Assembly: GCF_013387495.1 (NCBI RefSeq)
Contig: NZ_JABZEE010000010.1
Location: 62,001 to 126,000, forward strand
Direction of reading: 5' to 3'
Length of the DNA stretch: 64,000 bases
Source of the DNA: Streptomyces sp. PKU-EA00015
Lineage (GTDB): Bacteria; Actinomycetota; Actinomycetes; Streptomycetales; Streptomycetaceae
Under the pieces are notes generated by a model that saw only the letters and a program-made list of their open reading frames with translations, had not been told where the DNA came from and made no database searches. Positions 8,276-16,832 of this stretch are shown piece after piece. The number at the start of each line of letters is the position of its first letter. Within the stretch, counting starts at the first letter, position 1. Made by a program: the position numbers and the translations under genes.

Positions 8276-9743
8276 GTCCGCACCGCCGAAGCAGGCCGTC
8301 GGCACGCCCGGGCGCCACCCGCTCCGGTCGATCCGCGCGCGCCTGCTCGGGCGGATGCTGGTGCTCGTAGGACTGACGCTGGCGAGCCTCACCGGTGCGG
8401 AGTCGTTCATCCTCACGGCCCGCCTGAACGAACGCGTCGACCGCGAACTCGCCCACGACATCGAGGCGTTCCGCTCCTTCGCGACTGACACCGCAGGCGG
8501 TTCGGGGCCGGCCCCCGGCGGGGTGCGCGCACTCTTCGTCTCCTACCTGAAGAGTTACCTGCCGGAGCACGGCCAGACCCTGATCACCCTGGTCGACGGA
8601 GCTCCGTACCGCCGCTCCGCCGAGGAGCCGCCGGCCCGCCTGGACACCGACCACGCGCTGATGGGCAGAGCCGCCGGGGTCCGCTCACCCTCCTACGGGG
8701 ACGCGCAGAGCCCGGCGGGCTCCGTGCGGTACGTGGCCGTGCCCGTCGTGGTGGCGGGCGACCGGGCGCGGGGCGTGCTCGTCATCGCCACCTTCACCCA
8801 GCAGGAACGCGACCACATCAACGAGTCGATCCGCACCCAGACCTATCTCGGCCTCGGCGCCATGCTGCTCTCCGCGTGCGTCGGCTGGATCTTCGCCAGC
8901 CGTATCGTCGCTCCGCTGCGGGTCCTGCGGGACACCGCCCGTTCGATCCACGAGTCGGACATCACCCGCCGCATCCCCGTCGAGGACAGGGACGAGATCG
9001 GTCAACTGGCAAGCACCTTCAACGACATGCTCGACCACCTGGACGACGCCTTCTCCACCAAGCGGCAGTTCATGAACGACGTGGGCCACGAACTGCGCAC
9101 GCCCATCACCATCGTGCTCAGCCAGTTGGAGGCGCTCCCCGACGACCCCGCGGACCGTGCCCAGACCGTCGCGGTCATCACCGACGAACTGCACCGCATG
9201 CACCGCATGGCGGAGGAACTCCTCATGCTGGCCAAGGCCCGCCGCCCGGACGCCCTGCGCCCCGAGGACCTCAGCCTCTCCGAACTGATCGAGGAGGTGT
9301 ACGTGAAGGCCGCCGCGCTGGCCGAACGCCGCTGGCTCCTGGACTTCGTGGAGGACCCGCACCGCGACACCCTCCACGCCGACCGCCAGCTCCTCACCCA
9401 GGCCATGATCCAACTGGCCCAGAACGCCGCTCAGCACACCGAGGAGCACGGCCGTATCTGGATCGGCGGCCGGGCCGGAGCCGACAGGGTCCAGCTGTGG
9501 GTCAAGGACACCGGTCCCGGCATTCGGCACGCCGACCAGCAACGCATCTTCGAGAGGTTCACGAGGGCGGAGGAAAGCCGCGGCCGGACGGGGGCCGGGC
9601 TCGGACTCGCCATCGTCAAGGCCATAGCCGAGGCGCACCACGGCGAGGTCCAGGTGGACAGCAGCCCGGGTCGAGGCGCGACCTTCACCCTGCGCATCCC
9701 GTATGTCACGCACGCCCTGAACGGCGGCCTTCGGAAACCATGA
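8253..9743 (+). CDS. Sensor histidine kinase
   Basis: A 496-residue membrane sensor kinase. A first membrane helix lies near residues 28-50 (LLGRMLVLVGLTLASLTG). An extracytoplasmic region of about 140 residues follows, then a second helix (LGAMLLSACVGWIFASRI) and a HAMP segment (RIVAPLRVLRDTARSI to DMLDHLDDAF). The HisKA box VGHELRTPITI carries the phosphoacceptor His279. The HATPase domain shows NAAQHT (N box), DTGPGI (G1) and GAGLGLAIVKAI (G2). It overlaps the preceding small secreted protein gene by 23 nt and the response regulator gene by 4 nt (ATGA), so all three form one operon. The signal is unknown. Confidence 0.95.
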   Translation: MTPVRTAESAPPKQAVGTPGRHPLRSIRARLLGRMLVLVGLTLASLTGAESFILTARLNERVDRELAHDIEAFRSFATDTAGGSGPAPGGVRALFVSYLKSYLPEHGQTLITLVDGAPYRRSAEEPPARLDTDHALMGRAAGVRSPSYGDAQSPAGSVRYVAVPVVVAGDRARGVLVIATFTQQERDHINESIRTQTYLGLGAMLLSACVGWIFASRIVAPLRVLRDTARSIHESDITRRIPVEDRDEIGQLASTFNDMLDHLDDAFSTKRQFMNDVGHELRTPITIVLSQLEALPDDPADRAQTVAVITDELHRMHRMAEELLMLAKARRPDALRPEDLSLSELIEEVYVKAAALAERRWLLDFVEDPHRDTLHADRQLLTQAMIQLAQNAAQHTEEHGRIWIGGRAGADRVQLWVKDTGPGIRHADQQRIFERFTRAEESRGRTGAGLGLAIVKAIAEAHHGEVQVDSSPGRGATFTLRIPYVTHALNGGLRKP

Positions 9744-10429
9744 GCCGGAGCAGACAGCCCCGCCGCCATCTCCTCATCGCCGAGGACGAGGCCCACATAG
9801 CCTCCTACCTCTCGGAACGCTTCACCGCCCACGGCTTCCGCACCACAGTCGTCACCGACGGGGAGACGGCCCGGCGCGCGGCCATGTCGGGCAGATACGA
9901 CCTGATGGTCCTGGACATCGGACTGCCCGGCGAGGACGGCTTCACCGTCGTCACCCGCCTCCGCGCGGCATCCAGCGCCCTCCCGGTCATCATCCTCACG
10001 GCCCGGGACACCGTCGCCGACACGGTGTACGGCCTGGAGGGCGGCGCCGACGACTACATGACCAAACCCTTCAGCTTCGAAGAACTCCTCGCCCGGGTCC
10101 GCCTGCGCCTGCGCCTGCGCGAGACCGACAGCTCCGTCCTGCGCCGCGCCGGAATCGCCCTGGAGACCCGCACCCGCCAGGCCTATGTCGACGGCCGGAT
10201 CATCCAGCTCAGCGCCCGAGAGGCCGCCCTGCTGGAGCACCTCATGCGCAACGCCGGGAGGGTGCTCGGCCGGGAGGACCTGCTCTGCGACGTGTGGGGG
10301 TACGAGGCGTCGGAGGGCTCCAACATCGTCGACGTGTACGTCCGTTACCTCCGCCGCAAGCTGGGCGCGTCCAGGATCACCACAGTGCGGGGACAGGGCT
10401 ATCGGTTGGAGGACGACGAACTCGCCTGA
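9740..10429 (+). CDS. OmpR-family response regulator
   Basis: A 229-residue DNA-binding response regulator. The receiver domain (about 10-125) has the acidic pair EDE, phospho-acceptor Asp59 in VLDIGLPG, a Thr in ILTARD and Lys in MTKPFSFEELLARV. The C-terminal winged helix (about 140-227) shows LSAREAALLEHLMRNAGRVLGREDLLCDVWG and VDVYVRYLRRKLG style features of OmpR/PhoB proteins. Its ATG overlaps the stop of the kinase gene (ATGA). Targets are unknown; neighbouring phosphatase and phytase genes are candidates but no shared operator was recognised. Confidence 0.95.
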   Translation: MSRSRQPRRHLLIAEDEAHIASYLSERFTAHGFRTTVVTDGETARRAAMSGRYDLMVLDIGLPGEDGFTVVTRLRAASSALPVIILTARDTVADTVYGLEGGADDYMTKPFSFEELLARVRLRLRLRETDSSVLRRAGIALETRTRQAYVDGRIIQLSAREAALLEHLMRNAGRVLGREDLLCDVWGYEASEGSNIVDVYVRYLRRKLGASRITTVRGQGYRLEDDELA

Positions 10430-10702
10430 GTATGAGCGCCGGTGGCCGTCGGCGCCGAGTCCCGCCCCGCCGTCGCGACTTCGTGGTCACGCAGGCAGGT
10501 GCGGGCGGCGACGACGCTTCTGTCCTGAGGCCGGGGACGGGGCGCCCAAGTCCTCACCCGCGAGGCCTGGCCTCGTCACCGCACAGCGGTCAACGCTTCA
10601 CCTTCGGTACCGATGATCTCGGTGGTGCCCGACGCGGGATCGCTCCCCGGCGTGGCCCCACCGGGACTTGTCCGTCGTTCTTCCCCCCTTCGTGGAGGTA
10701 CT

Positions 10703-12007
10703 GTGCGCAACCTGCGCGGGACACAGATGGCCGCGATCGTCGCGGCCCTGACCAGCGTGGCGGTTCTGCCCACGTCGGCCCAGGCCGACTCCGGGCTTTC
10801 GAGCCTGACCGCCACCACCGAGACCCCGGCCCTGTACGGCGACGACGCCGGCGGCAACTCCGACGCCGACGACCCGGCGATCTGGCGCAACGACGCCGAC
10901 CCGGACGCCAGCCTGGTGATCGCCACCGCCAAGGAAGGCGGCCTGCGCGTGTACGACCTGGCCGGCAAGGAGGTGCAGTCGATACCGGCACCGCCCGCCC
11001 CGACCCCCGACGACAAGCCGGGCCGCTTCAACAACGTGGACCTGGTCTCCGGATTCCCGCTGCCGACCGGCCGTGCCGATGTCGCCGTCGTCACCGACCG
11101 GGGCCGCGACCACCTGCGCGTCTACCGCATCAACCCGGGCGCCGCCCAGCCGCTGACGGACATCACCGACCCGGACGCCCCGCTGGTCTTCTCCAAGACC
11201 CTGGACGAGGTCAACGACCAGACCACCCCCTACGGCCTGGCCACCTGGAAGGACAGGTCCACCGGGCGCTCCTACGCGGTGGTCAGTCAGCGCAGCCGCA
11301 CCCGGCTGGCCCTGCTGGAGCTGAGGACGACCGCCACCGGAGCGGTCACTTACCAGCAGGTGCGCACATACGACCTGCCGTCCTCCTTCACCCTCCCCAA
11401 CGGCCGGTCCTGGACCCCGTGCGCCGACCCCGGTGACCTCCCGCAGGTCGAGGGCATGGTCGTGGACCCGGTGAACAAGGTGCTCTACGCCGGCCAGGAG
11501 GACGTCGGCATCTGGCGGATGCCCGCCGACCTCGGCGGCAAGCCGAAGCTGATCGACAAGGTGCGGGAGTACGGCGTCCCCGGGACCTACGACGAGGCGA
11601 CCGAGGAGTGCGTCGCCGGCGCGGACCCCGGCTACGGAGGCACGCACCTGTCCGCCGACGTCGAGGGCCTGACCATCCTCGACGAGGGCGATGGTGACGG
11701 TTACCTGCTTTCCTCCAGCCAGGGCGACAACACCTTCGCCGCCTACGACCGCGAGGTGGCGGACGACAACGAGTACGAGAGCGGCTTCCGTATCGCCGCC
11801 GGCACCGTCGACGGCTCCGAGGAGTGCGACGGCGCCGCCGTGCTGAACGTCCCCCTGGGCTCCCGCTATCCGAACGGTCTGCTCGTGGTGCAGGACGGGC
11901 ACAACACCCCGGACGAGACGGACGGGGACGGCGAGGTCCGGGACAACACCAACTTCAAGTTCGTCGACCTGGGCAAGGTCACGAACGCGCTGGGCGGGGA
12001 CGACTGA
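10703..12007 (+). CDS. Secreted beta-propeller phytase (3-phytase type)
   Basis: A 434-residue exported phytase of the beta-propeller family, which releases phosphate from phytate in a calcium-dependent manner. The likely GTG start gives VRNLRGTQMAAIVAALTSVA with cleavage after SAQA near residue 27. Family motifs are NSDADDPAIW, GGLRVYDLAGKEV, NNVDLVSGFPL, and an EDVGIWRMPAD propeller blade; DVEGLTI and a metal-rich D/E surface follow. An ATG at 10613 in the same frame would bury the signal peptide. GGAGG sits 4 nt before the GTG, slightly close. A strong hairpin follows the stop. It lies between two PhoX-like genes, which supports an organic-phosphate role. Confidence 0.9.
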   Translation: MRNLRGTQMAAIVAALTSVAVLPTSAQADSGLSSLTATTETPALYGDDAGGNSDADDPAIWRNDADPDASLVIATAKEGGLRVYDLAGKEVQSIPAPPAPTPDDKPGRFNNVDLVSGFPLPTGRADVAVVTDRGRDHLRVYRINPGAAQPLTDITDPDAPLVFSKTLDEVNDQTTPYGLATWKDRSTGRSYAVVSQRSRTRLALLELRTTATGAVTYQQVRTYDLPSSFTLPNGRSWTPCADPGDLPQVEGMVVDPVNKVLYAGQEDVGIWRMPADLGGKPKLIDKVREYGVPGTYDEATEECVAGADPGYGGTHLSADVEGLTILDEGDGDGYLLSSSQGDNTFAAYDREVADDNEYESGFRIAAGTVDGSEECDGAAVLNVPLGSRYPNGLLVVQDGHNTPDETDGDGEVRDNTNFKFVDLGKVTNALGGDD

Positions 12008-12035
12008 GTCCGCGTCACGCCAGTGATCGACACGT

Positions 12036-12063
12036 GCGCCTCCGCCGCATACGGCGGAGGCGC
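12036..12063 (+). terminator. Hairpin terminator after the phytase gene
   Basis: Perfect 11-bp inverted repeat GCGCCTCCGCC / GGCGGAGGCGC with a 6-nt loop, 28 nt after the phytase stop. No U-tract. Confidence 0.75.
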
Positions 12064-12096
12064 CAGGACGGTCCCCGAACGGTGGCTGAAAGAGGT

Positions 12097-12125
12097 TCTC
12101 CCAACGCTCACTTTCCGTTGGGAGA
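12097..12125 (+). promoter_or_regulatory. Second inverted repeat upstream of the PhoX-like gene
   Basis: Perfect 10-bp inverted repeat TCTCCCAACG / CGTTGGGAGA with a 9-nt loop, ending 66 nt before the ATG at 12192. Because a complete terminator hairpin already lies just upstream, this one may be an operator or an attenuator-like structure in the leader of the next gene. Which it is cannot be told from sequence alone. Confidence 0.45.
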
Positions 12126-12191
12126 GGGACGGAGTGACTGCTCCTAGGGTGGCTCGCACCGCCCCCGTTCAGATGCATCGAGAGGACTCCC

Positions 12192-13550
12192 ATGACAGGC
12201 AAGTCCGCCGGAAGACCGACCGGTTCCGGTCTTGAACGACGCACCCTCCTGCGCGGGGCCGCCGTGGCTGCGGCCGCGTCCGTTCCCTTCCAGGCCCTCA
12301 CGGCGCGGACAGCCGCAGCCGCGCCGGTCAAGCTGGAATTCGATGCCGGGTACGGCCCGCTGGGCCCGGTCAAGGACCAGGCGACCGGCCTGGAACTGCT
12401 GCACCTGCCGCGCGGGTTCGAGTACATCTCCTACGGCTGGACCAACGACCTCATGGACGACGGGGTCCGCACCCCGGGCGCGCACGACGGGATGGCCGCC
12501 TTCCGGTACGGGGACCGGGTCCACCTCGTCCGCAACCACGAGCGCGGCGCCGGACCCGCCTTCACCGCCCCCGCCTACAACCCCGAGGCCGGCGGCGGCA
12601 CCACCACGCTGGTCTTCGACCCGGACGCCGGCCAGTGGCTGGAGTCCTACGGCAGCCTCGGCGGCACCATGCGCAACTGCGCCGGCGGTCCCACCCCGTG
12701 GAACACCTGGCTCACCTGTGAGGAGACCTTCTCCACGACTGCCGGCAAGAGGCACGGCTACATCTTCGAGGTGGCCTCGGAGGGCAAGGGCAACCCTGAG
12801 CCCTACAGGGCCATGGGGCGGTTCAACCACGAGGCCGTCGCCATCGACCCGGCGACCGGCTACGTCTACGAGACCGAGGACCGCGGCGACGCGTCGCTCT
12901 ACCGGTTCGTCCCGGCGGTCCCGGGCGACCTGTCCAAGGGCGGCCGGCTCGAGGCCCTGCGCATCGGCACCACCACGTACGACACCCGCGGCGACGGGGC
13001 GAAGGCGTACGGCACCGTCTCCTGGGTGCCCGTGGACGACGTCGACCCGGCGACGGACACGGTACGGCTCCAGGCGCAGGCGAACGGCGCCGCGGTGTTC
13101 AGCCGCCTCGAGGGCGCCTGGTACGGCAACGACCGCATCTACGTGATCACGACCGACGGTGGACCCGCCCGGCAGGGCCAGGTCTTCGAACTCGACCCGG
13201 CGACCGACGAGTTCCGGGTGCTCTTTGCCTCCCCGGGATCCGACGTCCTCAACGCGCCGGACAACATGTGCGTCAGTCCCCGCGGAGGCCTGGTGCTCTG
13301 CGAGGACGGCGGCGGCACCGAGTACGTCCACGGGCTCACCGTGGAGGGCGAGATCTTCCGCTTCGCCGCCAACAACGTGGACCTGCGAGGCGGGACCGCC
13401 GGCAAGAACGTCGCGGCGGCCGACCACCGGGGGTCCGAGTGGGCCGGTTCGGTCTTCGAGCCCAAGAACGGCAACTGGCTGTTCGTGAACATCCAGACCC
13501 CCGGCATCACGTTCGCGATCACCGGCCCCTGGTCCCAGGGCGCCCTCTGA
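12192..13550 (+). CDS. PhoX/DUF839-family secreted phosphatase-like protein (second copy)
   Basis: A 452-residue exported protein and distant paralog of the protein at 3995. The signal region carries a twin arginine in LERRTLLRGAAVAAAASVPF, with cleavage near TAAAAP. PhoX-family motifs are present: VHLVRNHE, NCAGGPTPWNTWLTCEE, GRFNHEAVAIDPATGYVYETED and DNMCVSPRGGLVLCEDGGG. The conserved Cys and Glu residues match the Fe/Ca cluster ligands of characterised PhoX, so alkaline phosphatase activity on organic phosphates is plausible but inferred. ATG 12192 is preceded by GAGAGGAC. The gene is followed by a 14-bp hairpin that faces the converging protease gene. Confidence 0.87.
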   Translation: MTGKSAGRPTGSGLERRTLLRGAAVAAAASVPFQALTARTAAAAPVKLEFDAGYGPLGPVKDQATGLELLHLPRGFEYISYGWTNDLMDDGVRTPGAHDGMAAFRYGDRVHLVRNHERGAGPAFTAPAYNPEAGGGTTTLVFDPDAGQWLESYGSLGGTMRNCAGGPTPWNTWLTCEETFSTTAGKRHGYIFEVASEGKGNPEPYRAMGRFNHEAVAIDPATGYVYETEDRGDASLYRFVPAVPGDLSKGGRLEALRIGTTTYDTRGDGAKAYGTVSWVPVDDVDPATDTVRLQAQANGAAVFSRLEGAWYGNDRIYVITTDGGPARQGQVFELDPATDEFRVLFASPGSDVLNAPDNMCVSPRGGLVLCEDGGGTEYVHGLTVEGEIFRFAANNVDLRGGTAGKNVAAADHRGSEWAGSVFEPKNGNWLFVNIQTPGITFAITGPWSQGAL

Positions 13551-13589
13551 TCCGTCCGCCGGGCGCGCCGTCCGCTCGTCGTGGCGTGC

Positions 13590-13630
13590 AGGGCTGCCGG
13601 ACCGGAGTCAGAGACAGGTCCGGCAGCCCT
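13590..13630. terminator. Hairpin between convergent genes
   Basis: Perfect 14-bp stem AGGGCTGCCGGACC / GGTCCGGCAGCCCT with a 13-nt loop. It lies 40 nt after the PhoX-like gene and downstream of the convergent protease gene, so it may terminate both. Confidence 0.75.
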
Positions 13631-13782
13631 CCGTGCCGCCACCCCTGCTCGCGGCCCGCAGCTCGGGCCGGGCCGGCGGCCGCTCCCGCCCGCCACGACA
13701 TGGATGCTGCCGGTGGCCGCCGTCTGGAAGTTCCGTGGACCAGGCCCGAGGGCCGGCTCGGGGAGCGTTTGACGGCTGTGGA

Positions 13783-15795
13783 CTAGCTGGTGACTTTTCC
13801 GGTGGTGACCAGGGCGAAGTCGGCGTCGGTCGCGGGGGTTTCCACGTGTCCGTCTGCGTTGATCTGGCTGGCGACGACCTGGATGGTCCAGGTGCCGGAG
13901 GCCGGGTTCTGGACGAACACGTTCTCGACGGTGTCGATCGTGTTCGCCGAGCCACCCGGTGTTGACCAGTTGCCTGCGGCGAGTCCGTTGTTTCCCCAGT
14001 ACACGGTGCCGTCCGGGGCGGTGAGCTTGAGGGTCAGGTCGTTGACCCGCGCCTGGGCCGCCGACGGCGAGCCCATCGGGTCGGTGTAGGCCATCGTCGC
14101 CTTCAGCGGCAAACTGCCGTCGGTGGTCAGTGTGTAGGTCGCGGTCTGGCCCTGCGTGAGCACGTCGGTCTCGTCGACGAGGACGGGCAGCTGCCAGTTG
14201 TTGTCCTGTGCCTGTTGGTAGAGGTTGTCGGCGCTGGCCGTGCCCCAGCCCTGCTTCATTCGGGCCAGGTCGTGGGACTCTCCGGTGAAGGTGTACTGGT
14301 CGGCCGAGTTGATCAGCAATGCCTTGGCGGTGGCGGCATGCGGCCGGGATGCGAAGACGTCGCGGTTCTGACCGGGGCCGCCGTCGAAGACGCCGTCGGC
14401 CCACATCTGGTGGATGAGGCCTGCGTAGCCGCAGGTGATCGGGGTGGCGGCGCTGGTGCCGTTGAACGTGTTGGTGTACGCGGTGTTGCTGCCGCTCGCG
14501 GTGGTGTGGACCGCGTCGTAGTAGTTCGACAGGTCGGGCTTGATCCGCCCGTCCGCGGCAGGGCCGATGCCGGCGCCGCCGTTCCATGCGTCGTCGGTGC
14601 GGGAGAGGGTGTCGTAGTGGTGGACACCGCCGACGGACACCACGTTCTTCGCCCAGGCCTGTGGCCGGCCGGAGCGGTTACCGGTGTTGCCCTGGGCCTG
14701 GCAGATCAGGATGTCGTGGTCGAAGACGATGTCGTCCATCGCCGCCGACGTCGAGTTGTAGCCGAAGGTCAGCGCGCTGCCCCAGCTGTTGGACTGGAAC
14801 ACCGCCCGGTACGGGCCCGTCGGGTCGACGAGCTGCGCGGTGTGCGCCCACCGGTCGGACACCTGGTTGTTCGCGAAGATGGGCTGTGCCTGGGGCAGCA
14901 GGCCGCGGGCAGTGGCGTTGACTCCGGAGGAGAAGATCTGCCCGTACGTGGAGGTGCCGTGGCTGATGTTGGTGGTGTTGGCGGTGTGCATGATCGGCGG
15001 GTATGCGGCGAACTCCTGGTGGGTGGTGCGCAGTCCGGTGTCCATCACCTCACCGCGTACGCCCTGGCCGAGGTAGCCCTGTGCGGTTTCGACCGTGTTG
15101 GCGCCGCCCGCTTCGCGGGCGTTGTTCATGTCGACTTCGGGTGCCGTCCAGGCGTCGAGCGCGAGGACCGCGTCCAGGTGCGCCACGGCGAGCGCCTGTG
15201 CCGGCTTGAGGGTTGCGTCGATCAGTTGCCGGCTCGCCGATGCGACGTGCACCTTCCCGCCGAGCTTGGTGATTTTCTCGACCACCGCGCGTTGGTCGGC
15301 GGCGTTCCGTTCCACCAGGGTGATGAGGTACCGGCGGGTGCTGGACGGCGCGGCCCCGCCTTCGATCTTGTCGCCGGCGTCGTACCGGCCGACCCATCGC
15401 ACGTACGGCAGCGCGGCGACGCGTGCCCGGGCGGCGGCGTTCATGCGGACCACGTACGCAGCGTCGGGAATGTAGGCGCCGACGCGGGCGCCGAGGGCGG
15501 CCAGCTCGGCGCGGTGCTTGTCGAGCGGCGTGGTCGAGAACTGCACCAGGTACGCGCGGCCGCCCACCGACCGCATGGCTCCTTGCGGCCGGGTGCGCTC
15601 CGCCTTCGGTGTGGTCGGATCGAAGGTACGGGTGCGCAGCCGGATCAGCGTGGGCTCGTGGTCCTCGCTGACGCTGGCGAGCCGGGTCGGTTCCGTGCGG
15701 CCCTGGTGCGCCGGCATGGACAGGGCGGGGCTGGCGGCGGCGGCGAGGGACAGGGCGAGGACGGTGTACGTCGCGGCGCGTGCGGAGTTGCGCAT
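13783..15795 (-). CDS. Secreted S8 (subtilisin-like) serine protease with C-terminal beta domain
   Basis: A 670-residue secreted protease. The N-terminus (MRNSARAATYTVLALSLAAA) is a signal peptide; a long propeptide of roughly 200 residues follows. Catalytic residues are recognisable: Asp in GEVMDTGLRTTH, His in NISHGTSTYGQI, oxyanion Asn in AQGNTGNR and Ser in NGTSAATP. The region after about residue 520 is a beta-sandwich of the P-domain or KP-43-like type (LKATMAYTDPMGSPSA, WTIQVVASQ). The start is supported by AGGAG before the ATG. It is divergent from the WxL-like surface cassette at 15942 and could process those exported proteins, but that is only positional inference. Confidence 0.92.
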   Translation of the reverse strand: MRNSARAATYTVLALSLAAAASPALSMPAHQGRTEPTRLASVSEDHEPTLIRLRTRTFDPTTPKAERTRPQGAMRSVGGRAYLVQFSTTPLDKHRAELAALGARVGAYIPDAAYVVRMNAAARARVAALPYVRWVGRYDAGDKIEGGAAPSSTRRYLITLVERNAADQRAVVEKITKLGGKVHVASASRQLIDATLKPAQALAVAHLDAVLALDAWTAPEVDMNNAREAGGANTVETAQGYLGQGVRGEVMDTGLRTTHQEFAAYPPIMHTANTTNISHGTSTYGQIFSSGVNATARGLLPQAQPIFANNQVSDRWAHTAQLVDPTGPYRAVFQSNSWGSALTFGYNSTSAAMDDIVFDHDILICQAQGNTGNRSGRPQAWAKNVVSVGGVHHYDTLSRTDDAWNGGAGIGPAADGRIKPDLSNYYDAVHTTASGSNTAYTNTFNGTSAATPITCGYAGLIHQMWADGVFDGGPGQNRDVFASRPHAATAKALLINSADQYTFTGESHDLARMKQGWGTASADNLYQQAQDNNWQLPVLVDETDVLTQGQTATYTLTTDGSLPLKATMAYTDPMGSPSAAQARVNDLTLKLTAPDGTVYWGNNGLAAGNWSTPGGSANTIDTVENVFVQNPASGTWTIQVVASQINADGHVETPATDADFALVTTGKVTS

Positions 15796-15929
15796 GGGGG
15801 CTCCTGGACGAAGATCCGCCCCCCGGGGGTGCGGACGGGTAAAATCGGTCGAGGAACGCTAACCGGTCGCAGCCGGACAGAAACCGCCTGAACGGGTGAC
15901 GGTGAATCAAAACCATCCTCAACGGCATC

Positions 15930-15941
15930 TATAGTCGCGGC
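15930..15941 (+). promoter_or_regulatory. -10 box for a probable leaderless transcript
   Basis: TATAGT at 15930-15935 is exactly 6 nt before the GTG at 15942, and no Shine-Dalgarno sequence lies between. This is the geometry of leaderless mRNAs in actinomycetes. Confidence 0.55.
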
Positions 15942-16484
15942 GTGCAAACACTGTGGACGCTGCTGGGCGTCGGGTCGGTGGTCATGGTGACGGTGCTGCC
16001 CGGGGCAGCTGAGCCGGTGACGAACGACGCTGTGGAAGGCGTCGCGCAACCGCCGGGCGCGCTGTCGATCACCGTGCCGGCCGCGGTGAATCTCGGCACG
16101 GCCTTCCCCGGTTCATCGATCAGCCGACAGCTCGGCCAGGTCCGGGTGGCGGATACGCGGGGCAGGCGGCCGGCGACCTGGACGGCGACGGTGGCGGCGA
16201 GCGACTTCACCACGCCGGGCGGCGGCGCTGCCCGGCAGATCTCCAGGAGCCAGGTCTCGTACTGGTCGGGTCAGGCCACCAGCACCATGGGCCCGGGCAC
16301 CCGCGTACCGGGCCAGGCCACGAGCGCGCAGGCACAGAGCCTGAGCGTGCCCCGTACGGCGTTCGCCAAGACGTCGGGCAACGGGAACAACACCACCGCC
16401 TGGCAGCCGACGCTGATCGTCGCGATCCCCGCGTCCGCCGTGGGCGGCACCTACACCGGGACGGTCACCCACTCAGTCGCATAA
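15942..16484 (+). CDS. Secreted WxL-like beta-sandwich protein 1
   Basis: A 180-residue exported protein of unknown function. The N-terminus is hydrophobic (GTG start, LWTLLGVGSVVMVTVLPGAA), then a single beta-rich domain. Recurrent segments are LSITVPAAVNLGTAFPGS, a central TWTATVAASDFTTPG, VSYWSGQATSTMGPGT, and the ending YTGTVTHSVA. The same segments occur in the same order in the protein at 16833, so the two are paralogs. The domain plan (an early strand, a W-x-A/V motif ending in a phenylalanine, a Y-W-S-G turn, and a final GTVTHSV strand) resembles small WxL-domain proteins of Firmicutes with W-T-A in place of W-x-L. The DUF916-like gene downstream supports that reading. Homology is inferred. 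Confidence 0.75.
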   Translation: MQTLWTLLGVGSVVMVTVLPGAAEPVTNDAVEGVAQPPGALSITVPAAVNLGTAFPGSSISRQLGQVRVADTRGRRPATWTATVAASDFTTPGGGAARQISRSQVSYWSGQATSTMGPGTRVPGQATSAQAQSLSVPRTAFAKTSGNGNNTTAWQPTLIVAIPASAVGGTYTGTVTHSVA

Positions 16485-16625
16485 CCGGGAATGGCGTTCG
16501 CGCCGCCGAACTGTGGTCACCCGCCGTCGGGTGTCATCGTCCTGGTGGCGTGACGGGAAGACGCGGCGACACGGGCCTTCGTCGAGTAGCGCTTCATCCG
16601 CCGGGGCGGACAGTACGTTGCAGAC

Positions 16626-16736
16626 GTGGACCAAGGTCGCAGAGAGACTCTGAGGATTATGGCTGTCAGTGCTGCGGTGGGCGTGGCGATCGCTGGGCTC
16701 GTGCTCCTCGTCGTCTTCCTTGCCAGCGGCCTGTAG
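16626..16736 (+). CDS. Very small membrane peptide (36 residues)
   Basis: An open frame too short for usual gene finders. From GTG 16626 it encodes 36 residues: a charged head (VDQGRRETLRIM) and a single hydrophobic helix (AAVGVAIAGLVLLVVFLASG). A -10-like TACGTT (16614-16619) lies 6 nt before the GTG, the same leaderless geometry as the neighbouring gene at 15942. An internal ATG at 16659 preceded by TGAGGA would give 25 residues. It sits between two paralogous surface-protein genes on the same strand and may be a membrane component of that cassette. The evidence is composition, promoter-like spacing and position only. Confidence 0.45.
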   Translation: MDQGRRETLRIMAVSAAVGVAIAGLVLLVVFLASGL

Positions 16737-16832
16737 CCGTGATCAGGGCGCAGACACCACCAAGCCACCCGCCAGCCCTGCCGCCGCCGAAGAAGAACCG
16801 GCTCGGGACACGGATCTTCACTGGAGTAGTAA

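Noticed and set aside
10430..10702. Possible PHO box (GGTCAACGC, TTCACC) before the phytase gene
   Set aside because: Only one weak unit is visible; the 11-nt repeat needed for a PhoP site is not there.
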